Below, piece by piece: positions 15,913 to 24,437 of a DNA stretch of 64,000 nt (its first letter is position 1; each line of letters starts with the position of its first letter). Under the pieces are notes generated by a model. It saw nothing but the letters and a program-made list of their open reading frames with translations. It was not told the DNA's origin and made no database searches. Source of the DNA: Bryobacteraceae bacterium (GTDB lineage: Bacteria > Acidobacteriota > Terriglobia > Bryobacterales > Bryobacteraceae); the NCBI GenBank assembly GCA_026002875.1, contig BPGE01000001.1:3038001-3102000 (forward strand), written 5' to 3'. Made by a program: the position numbers and the translations under genes.

Positions 15913-17157
15913 ATGATGCGGCTGCTGCTGGTTTCCGTTGCGTGCCTGTGCGGAGCGGCAGATCCGCCCGTTGAATGGATCGACCCGGACACCGGCCATC
16001 TGGTACGGCGTCTGACAGACGAGCCTGGCAGCGCCAGCCTGTACTTCAACCAGAACGGCTACCTGCCCGGCGGGCGGCGGCTCGTGTATTCGACGCCGGA
16101 CGGCATTTCGGTGGTGGACTGGGAGACGCGCGAGTCGCGGCGGATTGTCAGCGGGCGGGTGCGCCTGATCGAAGCCGGACGGAAGCATGCGCGCGTATAT
16201 TACATCCAGGACGGCGCGCTGCACTGGACCGACGCCGATACAGGGGAAACGCGCCGGGTCGGCGCGCTGCCGCCGCGCGGCTCGATCGCCACGATCAACG
16301 CCGACGAAACGCTGGCCGCGGGGGCCTACATCGAGGGCGATGCGCAGGTTCCCATGGCGCAGCCGCCCGCTGCCGCGGGGCAGGGCCACTCGCTCGAGCA
16401 GCCCCGCAACAAGGGCCAGATGATGGAGCAGCGCTGGGCGGCGCGGCTGCCCATGGCGATCTTCACGATGAACCTGGCCACCGGCGAAACGCGCGTGATT
16501 CACCGCGGCAACGACTGGTTCAACCATTTCCTGTTCTCGCCCGCGGACCCGGGGCTGCTGCTGTTCTGCCACGAAGGGCCCTGGCACAAGGTGGACCGCA
16601 TCTGGACGATCCGCGCCGACGGCGCGGGGCTGCGCAAGATTCACACGCGCACGATGGAGATGGAAATCTTCGGCCACGAATTCTGGAGCGCCGACGGCCG
16701 CACGGTCTGGTACGACCTGCAGACGCCGCGCGGAGAGGTGTTCTGGCTGGCCGGGCTGAATCTGGAGACGGGCGAGCGCACGTGGTACCGCCTGCAGCGC
16801 AACGAGTGGTCCATCCACTTCAACGTCTCGCGAGACGGGACGCTGTTCTGCGGCGACGGCGGCGATCCGGGGCAGGTGGCGCGGGCGCCCGACGGGCGCT
16901 GGATCTACCTGTTCCGTCCGGAGCGCATCCTGAACCGCGGCGTGGAAGACCCGGCGCTGATCCGACCCGGCGTGTTACGGGCCGAGAAACTGGTCAATAT
17001 GGCGAAGCACGACTACCGGCTGGAGCCCAACGTCAGCTTCACGCCGGATGCGAAGTGGGTGGTGTTCCGCTCGAACATGCTGGGGCCGACGTATGTCTTC
17101 GCCGTGCGCGTGGTGCCGGAAAAGACGCCCTCACCGCCGCCGAAGCCTGCCGAATAG
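15913..17157 (+). CDS. Oligogalacturonate lyase-like protein (PL22 family)
   Basis: 414 residues with an N-terminal signal peptide (MMRLLLVSVACLCGAA). It reads as a seven-bladed beta-propeller. Segments characteristic of PL22 are LTDEPGSASLYFNQNGY (35-50), LLLFCHEGPWHKVDRIW (His220), GHEFWSADGRTVWYDLQ (His265) and WSIHFNVSRDGTLFCGDGGDP (His302); the His residues are candidate metal ligands. Known PL22 enzymes cleave unsaturated digalacturonate in pectin breakdown, normally in the cytoplasm, so the signal peptide is notable. Its 3' end overlaps the convergent outer-membrane gene by 27 bases. A GH28 pectinase lies at 54.4 kb. Confidence 0.82.
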   Translation: MMRLLLVSVACLCGAADPPVEWIDPDTGHLVRRLTDEPGSASLYFNQNGYLPGGRRLVYSTPDGISVVDWETRESRRIVSGRVRLIEAGRKHARVYYIQDGALHWTDADTGETRRVGALPPRGSIATINADETLAAGAYIEGDAQVPMAQPPAAAGQGHSLEQPRNKGQMMEQRWAARLPMAIFTMNLATGETRVIHRGNDWFNHFLFSPADPGLLLFCHEGPWHKVDRIWTIRADGAGLRKIHTRTMEMEIFGHEFWSADGRTVWYDLQTPRGEVFWLAGLNLETGERTWYRLQRNEWSIHFNVSRDGTLFCGDGGDPGQVARAPDGRWIYLFRPERILNRGVEDPALIRPGVLRAEKLVNMAKHDYRLEPNVSFTPDAKWVVFRSNMLGPTYVFAVRVVPEKTPSPPPKPAE

Positions 17158-17922
17158 CTCTTTGAGCGGCGTCTGGTTCCTGAGCAGGGTGACGAACACG
17201 AAATTCTGCTCGAGCCGGTTTCCATTCTGCGGCTTGAAGGCCATGTGAAAAACCCCGGCGTCGAAAGAAAGGTGGCGGCTGAATCGCCAGTTGAGGCCCG
17301 CATAGAGGCGGTTCTGCTCGTAGGCGGAGGCGGCGGGCGCCCGGAAGCTGAAAAAGATTTCGTCGTAAAAAGTCAGCGTGACCGGCCCGGGCCGGCCGCT
17401 GGAATCGCGGATCGGCTTGTCCAGGCGCAGCATGTAGCGCGGCCGGTCCTGCCAGCGCCAGGTGCGGGGCTCGCCCTCGCGCCAGGGCGAGGACAGACGG
17501 CGCTCTTCGAGCCGGAAACGGTGGCGCATGGTGTTGCGGCCCAGAGGGTGCGAATACTCCACCTGCTGGTGAAAGCGGTGCTCGCGCACGACGCCGGAGG
17601 GGTCACGCAGGCCGTAGGGGTGCACGCTGAAGTAGGAGTAGGTGAGCGACAGCTGCCAGCGCTCGCCGAGCTGGTAGTTCGCGCCCGGCCGCGCCAGCCA
17701 CTGCCGCCACGGCGCGCCGTACATCGGGCGGTAGCTGCCGTCGAAGTGCAGGCTCCAGTTGCGGCCCGCCGGATGATCGGCGTTGTAGGAAAGCCACGAG
17801 ATGCGCTTGTCGTACGGGAGCGGGCCGTTCTGCGCGAACCCCGCCGGCAGCGCCGCCAGCCATGCCGCACAGGCCAGCCACCGCGCGGCCTGCGGCCAAC
17901 CTCTCCGGCGGACCCAGATCAC
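17131..17922 (-). CDS. Outer-membrane beta-barrel protein, DUF2490-like
   Basis: 263 residues with a signal peptide (ACAAWLAALPAGFAQ) and an alternating aromatic/charged strand pattern throughout: LHFDGSYRPMYGAPWRQWLARPG, LTYSYFSVHPYG, HRFHQQVEYSHPL, RHRFRLEERR, YAGLNWRFSRHLSFDAGVFHM. This is the layout of DUF2490-type porin-like barrels of unknown function. The GTG start overlaps the upstream fabG stop as GTGA, so it is translationally coupled to fabG. A repeat-like palindrome at 17474-17492 lies in frame inside the gene (SPWREGEP). The last 27 bases overlap the convergent PL22 gene. Confidence 0.75.
   Translation of the reverse strand: MIWVRRRGWPQAARWLACAAWLAALPAGFAQNGPLPYDKRISWLSYNADHPAGRNWSLHFDGSYRPMYGAPWRQWLARPGANYQLGERWQLSLTYSYFSVHPYGLRDPSGVVREHRFHQQVEYSHPLGRNTMRHRFRLEERRLSSPWREGEPRTWRWQDRPRYMLRLDKPIRDSSGRPGPVTLTFYDEIFFSFRAPAASAYEQNRLYAGLNWRFSRHLSFDAGVFHMAFKPQNGNRLEQNFVFVTLLRNQTPLKELFGRLRRR
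17474..17492. repeat. REP-like palindrome inside a coding region
   Basis: CCCTCGCGCC followed by AGGGCGAGG, the same palindromic core as the intergenic copies at 4.85-4.93 kb and 14.55 kb. Here it is read through in frame in the outer-membrane protein gene. Confidence 0.4.
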
Positions 17923-18653
17923 ATGTACATCCCGCCGTTGACGCGCAGCACCGCGCCGGTGATGTAGCCGGCCTCCTCGCTGGCCAGGAACTTCACGGCA
18001 TGGGCGATGTCCTTCGGCTGGCCGAAACGCTTCAGCGGAATCATCGCCATCATGCGGTCCTTCACTTCCTGGGGCAGCACGGCCGTCATGTCGGTTTCGA
18101 TGTAGCCGGGCGCGATGGCGTTCACCGTGATGTTGCGGGCGGCCAATTCAAGCGCCAGGCACTTGGTGAGGCCGATCAGGCCCGCCTTGGAGGAGACATA
18201 GTTGGCCTGCCCGACGTTGCCCATCTCGCCCACAACGGAGGCGATGTTGATGATACGGCCCCAGCGCTCCTTCATCATGGCCGGGATGACGGCCTGCGCC
18301 ATATTGAACGCGCCGGTGAGGTTGATCTGGATGACGCGGTCCCAGTCCTCGGGCTTCATGCGCATGGAGAGGGCGTCGCGGGTGATGCCGGCGTTGTTGA
18401 CCAGCACGTCGATCCGTCGCATCTGCCTGAGCACCGTGTCAACGCCCTGTTTGACGGAATCGCGGCTGGAGACGTCCAGGTCGAGCGTCATGGTCGTGCC
18501 GCCGCACTGGCGGATGGCCTCCGCCACTTCTTCGTTCTTTTCCACTTCCGGAGACGCGACCACGACATCATATTGATTGCGGCAGAGTGTGAGCGCGATC
18601 TCCCGGCCGATGCCCCGGCTCGCGCCAGTCACCAGCGCCACTCGATGAAACAT
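17919..18653 (-). CDS. fabG: 3-oxoacyl-ACP reductase / SDR-family dehydrogenase, FabG-like
   Basis: 244-residue NAD(P)-dependent short-chain dehydrogenase; FabG reduces beta-ketoacyl-ACP in fatty-acid synthesis. The ATG at 18653 is fixed by AAGGAG six bases upstream and starts right at the nucleotide fold. Visible features are TGASRGIG (10-17), NNAG, Asn111, and the catalytic triad Ser139 (IINIASVVG), Tyr152 and Lys156 (YVSSK). The C-terminal GAVLRVNGGMYM is FabG-like. No other fab genes are nearby. Instead its stop overlaps an outer-membrane protein gene, so a dedicated role other than bulk fatty-acid synthesis is possible. Confidence 0.88.
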   Translation of the reverse strand: MFHRVALVTGASRGIGREIALTLCRNQYDVVVASPEVEKNEEVAEAIRQCGGTTMTLDLDVSSRDSVKQGVDTVLRQMRRIDVLVNNAGITRDALSMRMKPEDWDRVIQINLTGAFNMAQAVIPAMMKERWGRIINIASVVGEMGNVGQANYVSSKAGLIGLTKCLALELAARNITVNAIAPGYIETDMTAVLPQEVKDRMMAMIPLKRFGQPKDIAHAVKFLASEEAGYITGAVLRVNGGMYM

Positions 18654-18724
18654 GAGAACTCCTTGAGCAAAGAGGGTTTCGTCTCTCATGATAGTAAAAG
18701 CCGCCCCGCAAGAAGGATTCATCC

Positions 18725-20173
18725 ATGGCCTATACAGATCTCCGTGATTTTGTTCGCGCGCTCGAGCAGGCGGGCGAACTGAAGCGCATTCCGTTCGAGG
18801 TGGATCCAAAGCTGGAAATCACCGAGTTCGCCGACCGCGCCGTCAAGCGCGGGGGCCCGGCGCTGCTGTTCGAGAAGCCGAAAGGCTCTTCGATCCCTGT
18901 CCTGATCAACGCCTTCGCCAGCATGCGGCGGATGGAGATCGCGCTGGAAGTCTCCTCCGTGGACGAGCACGCGGCGCGCATCTCGGAGATGCTCGAGATG
19001 CGCATGCCGCAGGGGCTGATCAACAAACTGAAGATGCTGCCGAAGCTGGCCGACATGGCGAACTTCTTCCCGAAGACCGTCTCCACAGGCCCGTGCAAGG
19101 AAGTGATCCGCCGCGACGGCTTTTCGCTGGAAGAGCTGCCCGTGCTGACGTGCTGGCCGGGGGACGCCGGTCCGTTCATCACGCTGCCCATGGTATTCAC
19201 GCGCAATCCGGAAACGGGCAAGCGCAACTGCGGCATGTACCGCATGCAGGTCTACGACGCCCGCACGACGGGCATGCACTGGCAGACGCACAAGCAGGGG
19301 GCGGAGCATTACCGCCGGCTGAAGAAGCAGGGTGTGACGCGGATGCCGGTGGCGGCGGCCATCGGCGCAGATCCGGCCACGATGTATTCGGCGATCCTGC
19401 CGCTGCCGCCGGATCTCGACGAGATGATGATCGCCGGGTTCCTGCGCAACAAGCCCGTCGAGATGGTGAAGTGCGAAACGGTGGATCTCGAAGTGCCCGC
19501 CAACGCGGAGATCGTGCTCGAGGGCTACGTCGAGATCGGCGAAACGCGCCGCGAGGGGCCGTTCGGCGACCACACGGGCTTTTACTCGCTCGACGACGAC
19601 TATCCGGTCTTCCACGTCGAATGCATCACGCACCGCCGCGATCCCATTTACGCGACGACGATCGTGGGACCGCCGCCCATGGAGGACTTCTACATGGGCA
19701 AGGCCATCGAGCGGATTTTCCTGCCGCTGATGCGGCTGCAGCTGCCCGAGGTCCGCGACATGTGCATGCCGGCCGAGGGCGTGTTCCACAACCTGATGCT
19801 CGTCTCGATCCGCAAGTCTTACCCGGGCCACGCGCGCAAGGTGATGCACGCGATCTGGGGCCTGGGACAGGCAATGTTCACAAAAGTCATCGTCGTGTTC
19901 GACGAAGATGTCGACGTGCAGAACCCGAGCGAGGCTGCGTGGATCGCGCTGAACAACATCGACCCGGAGCGCGACATCGAGTTCGTCCACGGACCCGTCG
20001 ACACGCTCGATCACGCCAGCCGCCTGCAGGATTACGGCTCGAAGATGGGCATCGACGCCACGCGGAAGTGGCCGGAAGAGGGCTTCACGCGGCGCTGGCC
20101 GGAGCGGATCGTCATGTCGCCGGAGGTGAAGGCGCGGGTGGACGATCTGTGGAAGCGCGCCGGCCTGCCATAG
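18725..20173 (+). CDS. UbiD-family prenylated-FMN decarboxylase
   Basis: 482 residues, the usual UbiD length. It starts at an ATG preceded by AAGAAGG and diverges from fabG. Characteristic segments are GPCKEVI, LPVLTCWPGDAGPFITLP, NPETGKRNCGMYRMQVYD, HWQTHKQGAEHYRR and the E-R-E type active-site stretch GETRREGPFGDHTGFY. The family uses prenylated FMN made by UbiX to decarboxylate aromatic or unsaturated acids. Bacterial members of this length often act in ubiquinone synthesis or in the futalosine route to menaquinone. No other quinone gene is adjacent, so the substrate is not assigned. Confidence 0.92.
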   Translation: MAYTDLRDFVRALEQAGELKRIPFEVDPKLEITEFADRAVKRGGPALLFEKPKGSSIPVLINAFASMRRMEIALEVSSVDEHAARISEMLEMRMPQGLINKLKMLPKLADMANFFPKTVSTGPCKEVIRRDGFSLEELPVLTCWPGDAGPFITLPMVFTRNPETGKRNCGMYRMQVYDARTTGMHWQTHKQGAEHYRRLKKQGVTRMPVAAAIGADPATMYSAILPLPPDLDEMMIAGFLRNKPVEMVKCETVDLEVPANAEIVLEGYVEIGETRREGPFGDHTGFYSLDDDYPVFHVECITHRRDPIYATTIVGPPPMEDFYMGKAIERIFLPLMRLQLPEVRDMCMPAEGVFHNLMLVSIRKSYPGHARKVMHAIWGLGQAMFTKVIVVFDEDVDVQNPSEAAWIALNNIDPERDIEFVHGPVDTLDHASRLQDYGSKMGIDATRKWPEEGFTRRWPERIVMSPEVKARVDDLWKRAGLP

Positions 20174-20226
20174 CCTGATCCCGCTGGAAGCGCGCTCGGG
20201 CGCTCTGCTAAAATGCGGATAGTTGA

Positions 20227-20304
20227 GGCGCGTGTAGCTCAGCTGGTAGTAGCGCCAGATTGTGGTTCTGGATGTCGTGGGTTCGAATCCCACCACGCGC
20301 CCCA
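20227..20304 (+). tRNA. tRNA-His (anticodon GTG)
   Basis: Acceptor stem GCGCGTG / CACGCGC, with the extra G-1 at 20227 facing discriminator C at 20301, the hallmark of tRNA-His. The D arm starts TAGCTCAG, the anticodon arm CCAGA-TTGTGGT-TCTGG gives GTG, and the T arm is GTGGG-TTCGAAT-CCCAC. The CCA end is encoded at 20302-20304. A TAAAAT box at 20209-20214 could be its -10 element; no clear -35 is seen. Confidence 0.97.
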
Positions 20305-20400
20305 CACCCCCTGAATCCGCGTCAGCTGCGGTTTCCACCCGATGCAGCGGCATCGCCCGTGCTGCGTTCGCAGTATTCTGGAGAAACGGTGGAGGCGAGC

Positions 20401-22005
20401 GTGAACGACACGCGTCTGGATGCGAGCCGGCTGGAAAGCCTGCTGGAATCGGCGCGCATTCTGGGCTCGTCGCTGGACCTGCAAGAACAGCTGAACCATC
20501 TGATGCGGACGGTGATGGGCCGGTTGCTGGTGACGCGGGCGGCGATTGCGCTGCGGGACGGCGGAGGCTGGCGCGTGGCTGCGGTGCGCGGCGCAGCGGG
20601 ACTGCGCGAGGGCGACCCCGTCCGCCCTGAAGACCTGGAGCGGGCGGGACTGACTCTGCAGATTCCGATCGGCGAAGGCGCGCGGGAGGCGGGCGTGCTG
20701 GCGGTGCCTGCGCCGCGGCGTCCGGGATGGGCGGAGGACTCGGGCGAGCGCGAATTTCTGCAGGCGCTGCTGTCGCTGGCCTCGGCGACCATCGAAAACG
20801 CGCTGGCGCACGAGGAGATTCTGGAAGCCAACAGAGCGCTGGCGAAAAAGATCCACGAGCTGAACACGCTGGTGGACCTGGCGCGCGCGTTTTCCTCGAG
20901 CATCGATCCGGAAGAGATCGCGCGGCTGCTCATGCTGACGCTGAGCGGGCGCTGGACGGTGCGGCAGCATGCGTTGCTGGCGTGGCCCGCAGGGCAGGCT
21001 CCGCTCGAGCTGTTGCGCAACGTCACCGCGGAGCAGGCGGAGCGGTTCCGGCATGCGGCGCCGCAGGACGGCGAGCCCGGACGGGAAGGGCCGTTCCTGC
21101 TGCTGCCGCTGCGGAGCGGCGAGTCGACGGTCGGCGTGGTGGCGCTGGGGCCGCCGGGCTCGGGACAGAGCTACGAGGCGGAGGACGTGGAGTTCTGCGC
21201 GGCGCTGGTGGCGCAGGCCTCGGTCGCTCTGGACAATGCGTGGCGGATCCAGGACACGCTGTACCGCCAGCAGATGGAGCGCGAGCTGGAGCTGGCGTCG
21301 GCCATCCAACGCGACCTGTTTCCCAAAGAGCTGCCCCGCGTGCCCGGCCTCGAGCTGGCGGCGGCCAACCGGCAGGCGCGGCTGGTGGGCGGCGACTATT
21401 ACGACGTGCTGGGAAGGCCCGAAGAGCCGCTGCTGTGCGTGGCCGACGTGGCAGGCAAAGGGCTGTCGGCGGCGCTGCTGATGGCGACCATCCAGGCGAC
21501 GCTGCGGGCGCTGCTGGTGTTTCCGCTGGAGCTGACGGAGCTGGCCAACCGCGCCAACCGGCTGCTGTGCGGATCGATGCCGGGCAACCGGTACGCGACG
21601 CTGATGATGGTGCGGTTCGATCCCGGGCAGGGACAGTGCGAGTATGTCAATGCGGCGCAGTGCCAGGCGATCGTGCTGCGCCGGACGGGCGAGGCGGAGC
21701 TGCTGGACGCCACCGGGCTGCCGGTGGGGATGTTTCCTCAAGCGGGATACGAGTCGCGGCGGCTGGAGCTGGCCCCCGGCGATGCGCTGATGATTTATTC
21801 CGACGGGGTGACCGACGCGCAGAGTCCGGCGGGCGAGGAGTTCGGCATGGACCGGCTGCTGGCGTTGATGCGCGGGCTGGCCGGCGGCACGGCACAGCAG
21901 ATCTGCGACGGGGTGCTGGAAGCGATTCATCAGTTTGCCGAGGCGGCGCCGCAGTACGATGACATCACGGTGATGGTGGCGCGCCGCGCGCCGGACGGGC
22001 CATGA
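20401..22005 (+). CDS. GAF-domain PP2C-type serine phosphatase, RsbU/SpoIIE family
   Basis: 534 residues, soluble. GTG 20401 is chosen because GGAGG lies five bases upstream (20391-20395). Two GAF-like sensor domains (about 15-150 and 160-290) are joined by a helix. A signalling helix follows (RQQMERELELASAIQRDLFP), then the PP2C catalytic domain with intact metal ligands: Asp332 (GGDYYD), Asp349 (VADVAGKG), Asp468 (YSDGVTD) and Asp520-Asp521 (DDITVMV). Such phosphatases dephosphorylate a STAS-domain antagonist, and the STAS and kinase genes are four and five genes along in the same operon. It is the first gene of the operon, 96 bases after tRNA-His. Confidence 0.92.
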   Translation: MNDTRLDASRLESLLESARILGSSLDLQEQLNHLMRTVMGRLLVTRAAIALRDGGGWRVAAVRGAAGLREGDPVRPEDLERAGLTLQIPIGEGAREAGVLAVPAPRRPGWAEDSGEREFLQALLSLASATIENALAHEEILEANRALAKKIHELNTLVDLARAFSSSIDPEEIARLLMLTLSGRWTVRQHALLAWPAGQAPLELLRNVTAEQAERFRHAAPQDGEPGREGPFLLLPLRSGESTVGVVALGPPGSGQSYEAEDVEFCAALVAQASVALDNAWRIQDTLYRQQMERELELASAIQRDLFPKELPRVPGLELAAANRQARLVGGDYYDVLGRPEEPLLCVADVAGKGLSAALLMATIQATLRALLVFPLELTELANRANRLLCGSMPGNRYATLMMVRFDPGQGQCEYVNAAQCQAIVLRRTGEAELLDATGLPVGMFPQAGYESRRLELAPGDALMIYSDGVTDAQSPAGEEFGMDRLLALMRGLAGGTAQQICDGVLEAIHQFAEAAPQYDDITVMVARRAPDGP

Positions 22006-24437
22006 GCGATCTGGACGCGCTGCTGAAGCCTTTCGAGCCGTTTCTGCGGCCGCGGTGGCGGCTGTGGTGGGGCCTGCTGCTGGCCGGAGCGCCGTTCGTG
22101 CTGGCGCTGGGTTTCTGGATTCATGAGCACCGGACGCGCGGGCCGGGCTTCCGCATGATGATCGACCGCGAGCGGGCGATCGCAATCGCGCAGGAAACGG
22201 CCCGCGCCCATGGAGTGGAGACGGGCGGATGGCGGGCGCATGTGCGGTTCGAAATCCGCTCGGCGACGATGGCCTACTTCCGCGAGCATGACGTGGGCCA
22301 TCAGTTCCGGGTGCGGCGGTTTCTGCCCGAGGCGGTGGCGCAGGTGCTGCTGATCCGGCCGGGGCACGGCATGTGGGTGCGGGCCGACGTGGGGCCGCGG
22401 GGCTTCGTGACCGATTTCCGCATCGCCGGAAGAGAGGTGCGCGCGCCGGCGAGCCTGCCGCCGGAGGAAGTGTCGCGGGCGGCGGCGGAAGCCGAACTGA
22501 AGGAATGGATCGGGGGCATGGCGGTGCGCTTCCTGCGCGAGCCGGAGATGAGCGTGGCGGCGGACCGCGAGGCGGCCGGCGCGCGCCGTTTCACCTGGCG
22601 GCTGGAGCCGCGCAACGCGCCCGACGTGGAGCTGGTGCTGCGCGTGGACGTGGCGGGCGAGAGGGTGGTGGGCCGGAGCGTGGAGCCGGTGTTCGCGCCG
22701 GCGTTCCTCGAGCGGCGGATTTCGAAGCCTTCCGCGGCTTCCGACACGCTGGAAGCGCTGCGGCTGCTGGCGATGGTGTTCCTGGTGGCCTACTGCTGCT
22801 ACCGCTATGCGCGGCGCAGCATCGAGCACGAGGCGCCGCACGCGCGGGCCGTGCTGCTGACGGCCGCTTTCGCCGGCGCGAGCCTGCTGATGGCCTTCGC
22901 CGATCCGGACACGATGGGGCCGCGTTTCGATGCGGAACAGTTCACCGCCATGGCCACGGCGATCCGCTGGAGCGTCCTGCTGATGACGGCGGCTCTGGTG
23001 GGCGTCGTGCTGGGCATCGCCTACGGCGCGGGGGAGGGCGAGCTGAGGGAGGGCTGGCCTGGCAAGATCACGTCCCTCGACGCGGCCCTCACGGGGCGGC
23101 TGTTTTCCGCCAACATCGGCGTCTCCGTCGTGGCGGGGGCCGTGTGGGCCTGCTGGCTGTTCTGCGCCGTCGTGCTCGGGCGGGCCGCTCTGGACGCGGA
23201 TCTGACGGAGCGGACGCTGCGAGCGATCGGATTTACGTTCGGCCGGTGGCCGCTGGTGGAGCTCTACACGGACACGCCGCTGCAGGCGGTGGCGCTGAGC
23301 GTGTTCCTGCTGCTGGCGCCGCTGACGTTCCTGCGCCGTCATGTCAGGCAGGGCGCCGTGCGCGCGCTGCTGCTGGCGGCTCTGGCGGCGCTGCTCGTGC
23401 ACGACGGACGCACGGCGGACGCTTTCGCGGCGGTGACGTGGCTGGAGTCGTCGGCGGTGGCGGCCGCGGTGCTCCTGGCGTTTTACAGTTTTGACTACCT
23501 GGCGGCCGTGATGGCAGCGGCGTCGCTGAACCTGCTGCTGCAGATCGCGGCGCTGCTGGCCACTGCGCCTTACTGGCGGGAGCGGCTCGACATGGTGTCC
23601 CTGCTGGCCGCGGCGCTGGTGTTGCCGCTGGCGGCTGCGGCGTGGTTCGGCAGAAGGTACACGGATGAAGAGGTCCGGCCGGCGCATGCGGCGCGGCTGG
23701 CGGAACGGCTGAAGATGGAGGCCGAGCTGGCGGCGGCGCGGCAGGCGCAACAGATGCTGCTGCCGGCGGCCCCGCCCGCGCTGCAGAGCGTGGCGGTGGC
23801 GGCGGTGTGCGATACGGCCCAGGAAGCCAGCGGGGATTCCTACGATTTCTTCGCGCGGCCTGACGGGAGGATTTGCGTGGCGGTGGCCGAGGGCGGCAGG
23901 GGCGGGCTCGCCTCGGCCATGACGATGGCCCTGGCCAAGGGCTTCCTGTGGCATGAAAATGCGGCCGGCGCCGGCGCGCAGGAAGCGTTGCGGCGTCTGG
24001 AGAGCGAGTTGGCCCGGCTGCCAGGGCGCGGCCCGGAGCCGGTGGGCGTCGCGCTGGCAATCCTCGACGAGCGGACGGGCGAAGTCGAGCTGGCGCGGCT
24101 CGGCCCCGGGCCTGGCATCTGGCTGCGCCGGCGGGAGGAGACGGCTCGGGAGCCGCTGCCGCCCCGCCGGGACGCGGCCGCATGCCGCCTGCGGCTCGAG
24201 CCTGGCGATGCTCTGCTGTTCTGCACGCGGGGGCTGGCGGAGCCCGGCGCCAGCGTGGCGGAGGAGATTCTGTCCGGACTGCCGCAGCAGCCTGAGGCGC
24301 CGCTCCAGCCGTGGCTGGAAGCCTTGGTGAAGGCCTGGAGAGCGCGCACGAGCGCTCCGGGCCGGCGGGCCGCGGATCTCACGGCTGTCGTGCTGAGGAT
24401 GGGCGGCGGAGCGGCTGCGGAGGAGGCTGCGGCATGA
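22002..24437 (+). CDS. Membrane PP2C-like protein with degenerate catalytic site (predicted pseudophosphatase)
   Basis: 811 residues. There is one N-terminal transmembrane helix (22-41), an extracytoplasmic domain (about 50-245) beginning with RERAI...ARAHGVETGGWR, then about ten transmembrane helices (245-565). A signalling helix leads into a SpoIIE/PP2C domain (about 585-800). Compared with the neighbours, the first metal Asp is kept (Asp612 in GDSYDF). The second is Glu630 (VAEGGRGG), the third is Arg743 (FCTRGLA for YSDGV), and the last DD is Ala-Asp792. Loss of two to three ligands should abolish catalysis. The ATG overlaps the previous stop (ATGA). Confidence 0.85.
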   Translation: MSDLDALLKPFEPFLRPRWRLWWGLLLAGAPFVLALGFWIHEHRTRGPGFRMMIDRERAIAIAQETARAHGVETGGWRAHVRFEIRSATMAYFREHDVGHQFRVRRFLPEAVAQVLLIRPGHGMWVRADVGPRGFVTDFRIAGREVRAPASLPPEEVSRAAAEAELKEWIGGMAVRFLREPEMSVAADREAAGARRFTWRLEPRNAPDVELVLRVDVAGERVVGRSVEPVFAPAFLERRISKPSAASDTLEALRLLAMVFLVAYCCYRYARRSIEHEAPHARAVLLTAAFAGASLLMAFADPDTMGPRFDAEQFTAMATAIRWSVLLMTAALVGVVLGIAYGAGEGELREGWPGKITSLDAALTGRLFSANIGVSVVAGAVWACWLFCAVVLGRAALDADLTERTLRAIGFTFGRWPLVELYTDTPLQAVALSVFLLLAPLTFLRRHVRQGAVRALLLAALAALLVHDGRTADAFAAVTWLESSAVAAAVLLAFYSFDYLAAVMAAASLNLLLQIAALLATAPYWRERLDMVSLLAAALVLPLAAAAWFGRRYTDEEVRPAHAARLAERLKMEAELAAARQAQQMLLPAAPPALQSVAVAAVCDTAQEASGDSYDFFARPDGRICVAVAEGGRGGLASAMTMALAKGFLWHENAAGAGAQEALRRLESELARLPGRGPEPVGVALAILDERTGEVELARLGPGPGIWLRRREETAREPLPPRRDAAACRLRLEPGDALLFCTRGLAEPGASVAEEILSGLPQQPEAPLQPWLEALVKAWRARTSAPGRRAADLTAVVLRMGGGAAAEEAAA

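Noticed and set aside
18719-20353. A 544-codon frame antisense to the UbiD-family gene and running into tRNA-His
   Set aside because: It reads through a tRNA gene and has an Arg/His-rich composition without domains; the UbiD frame is clear.
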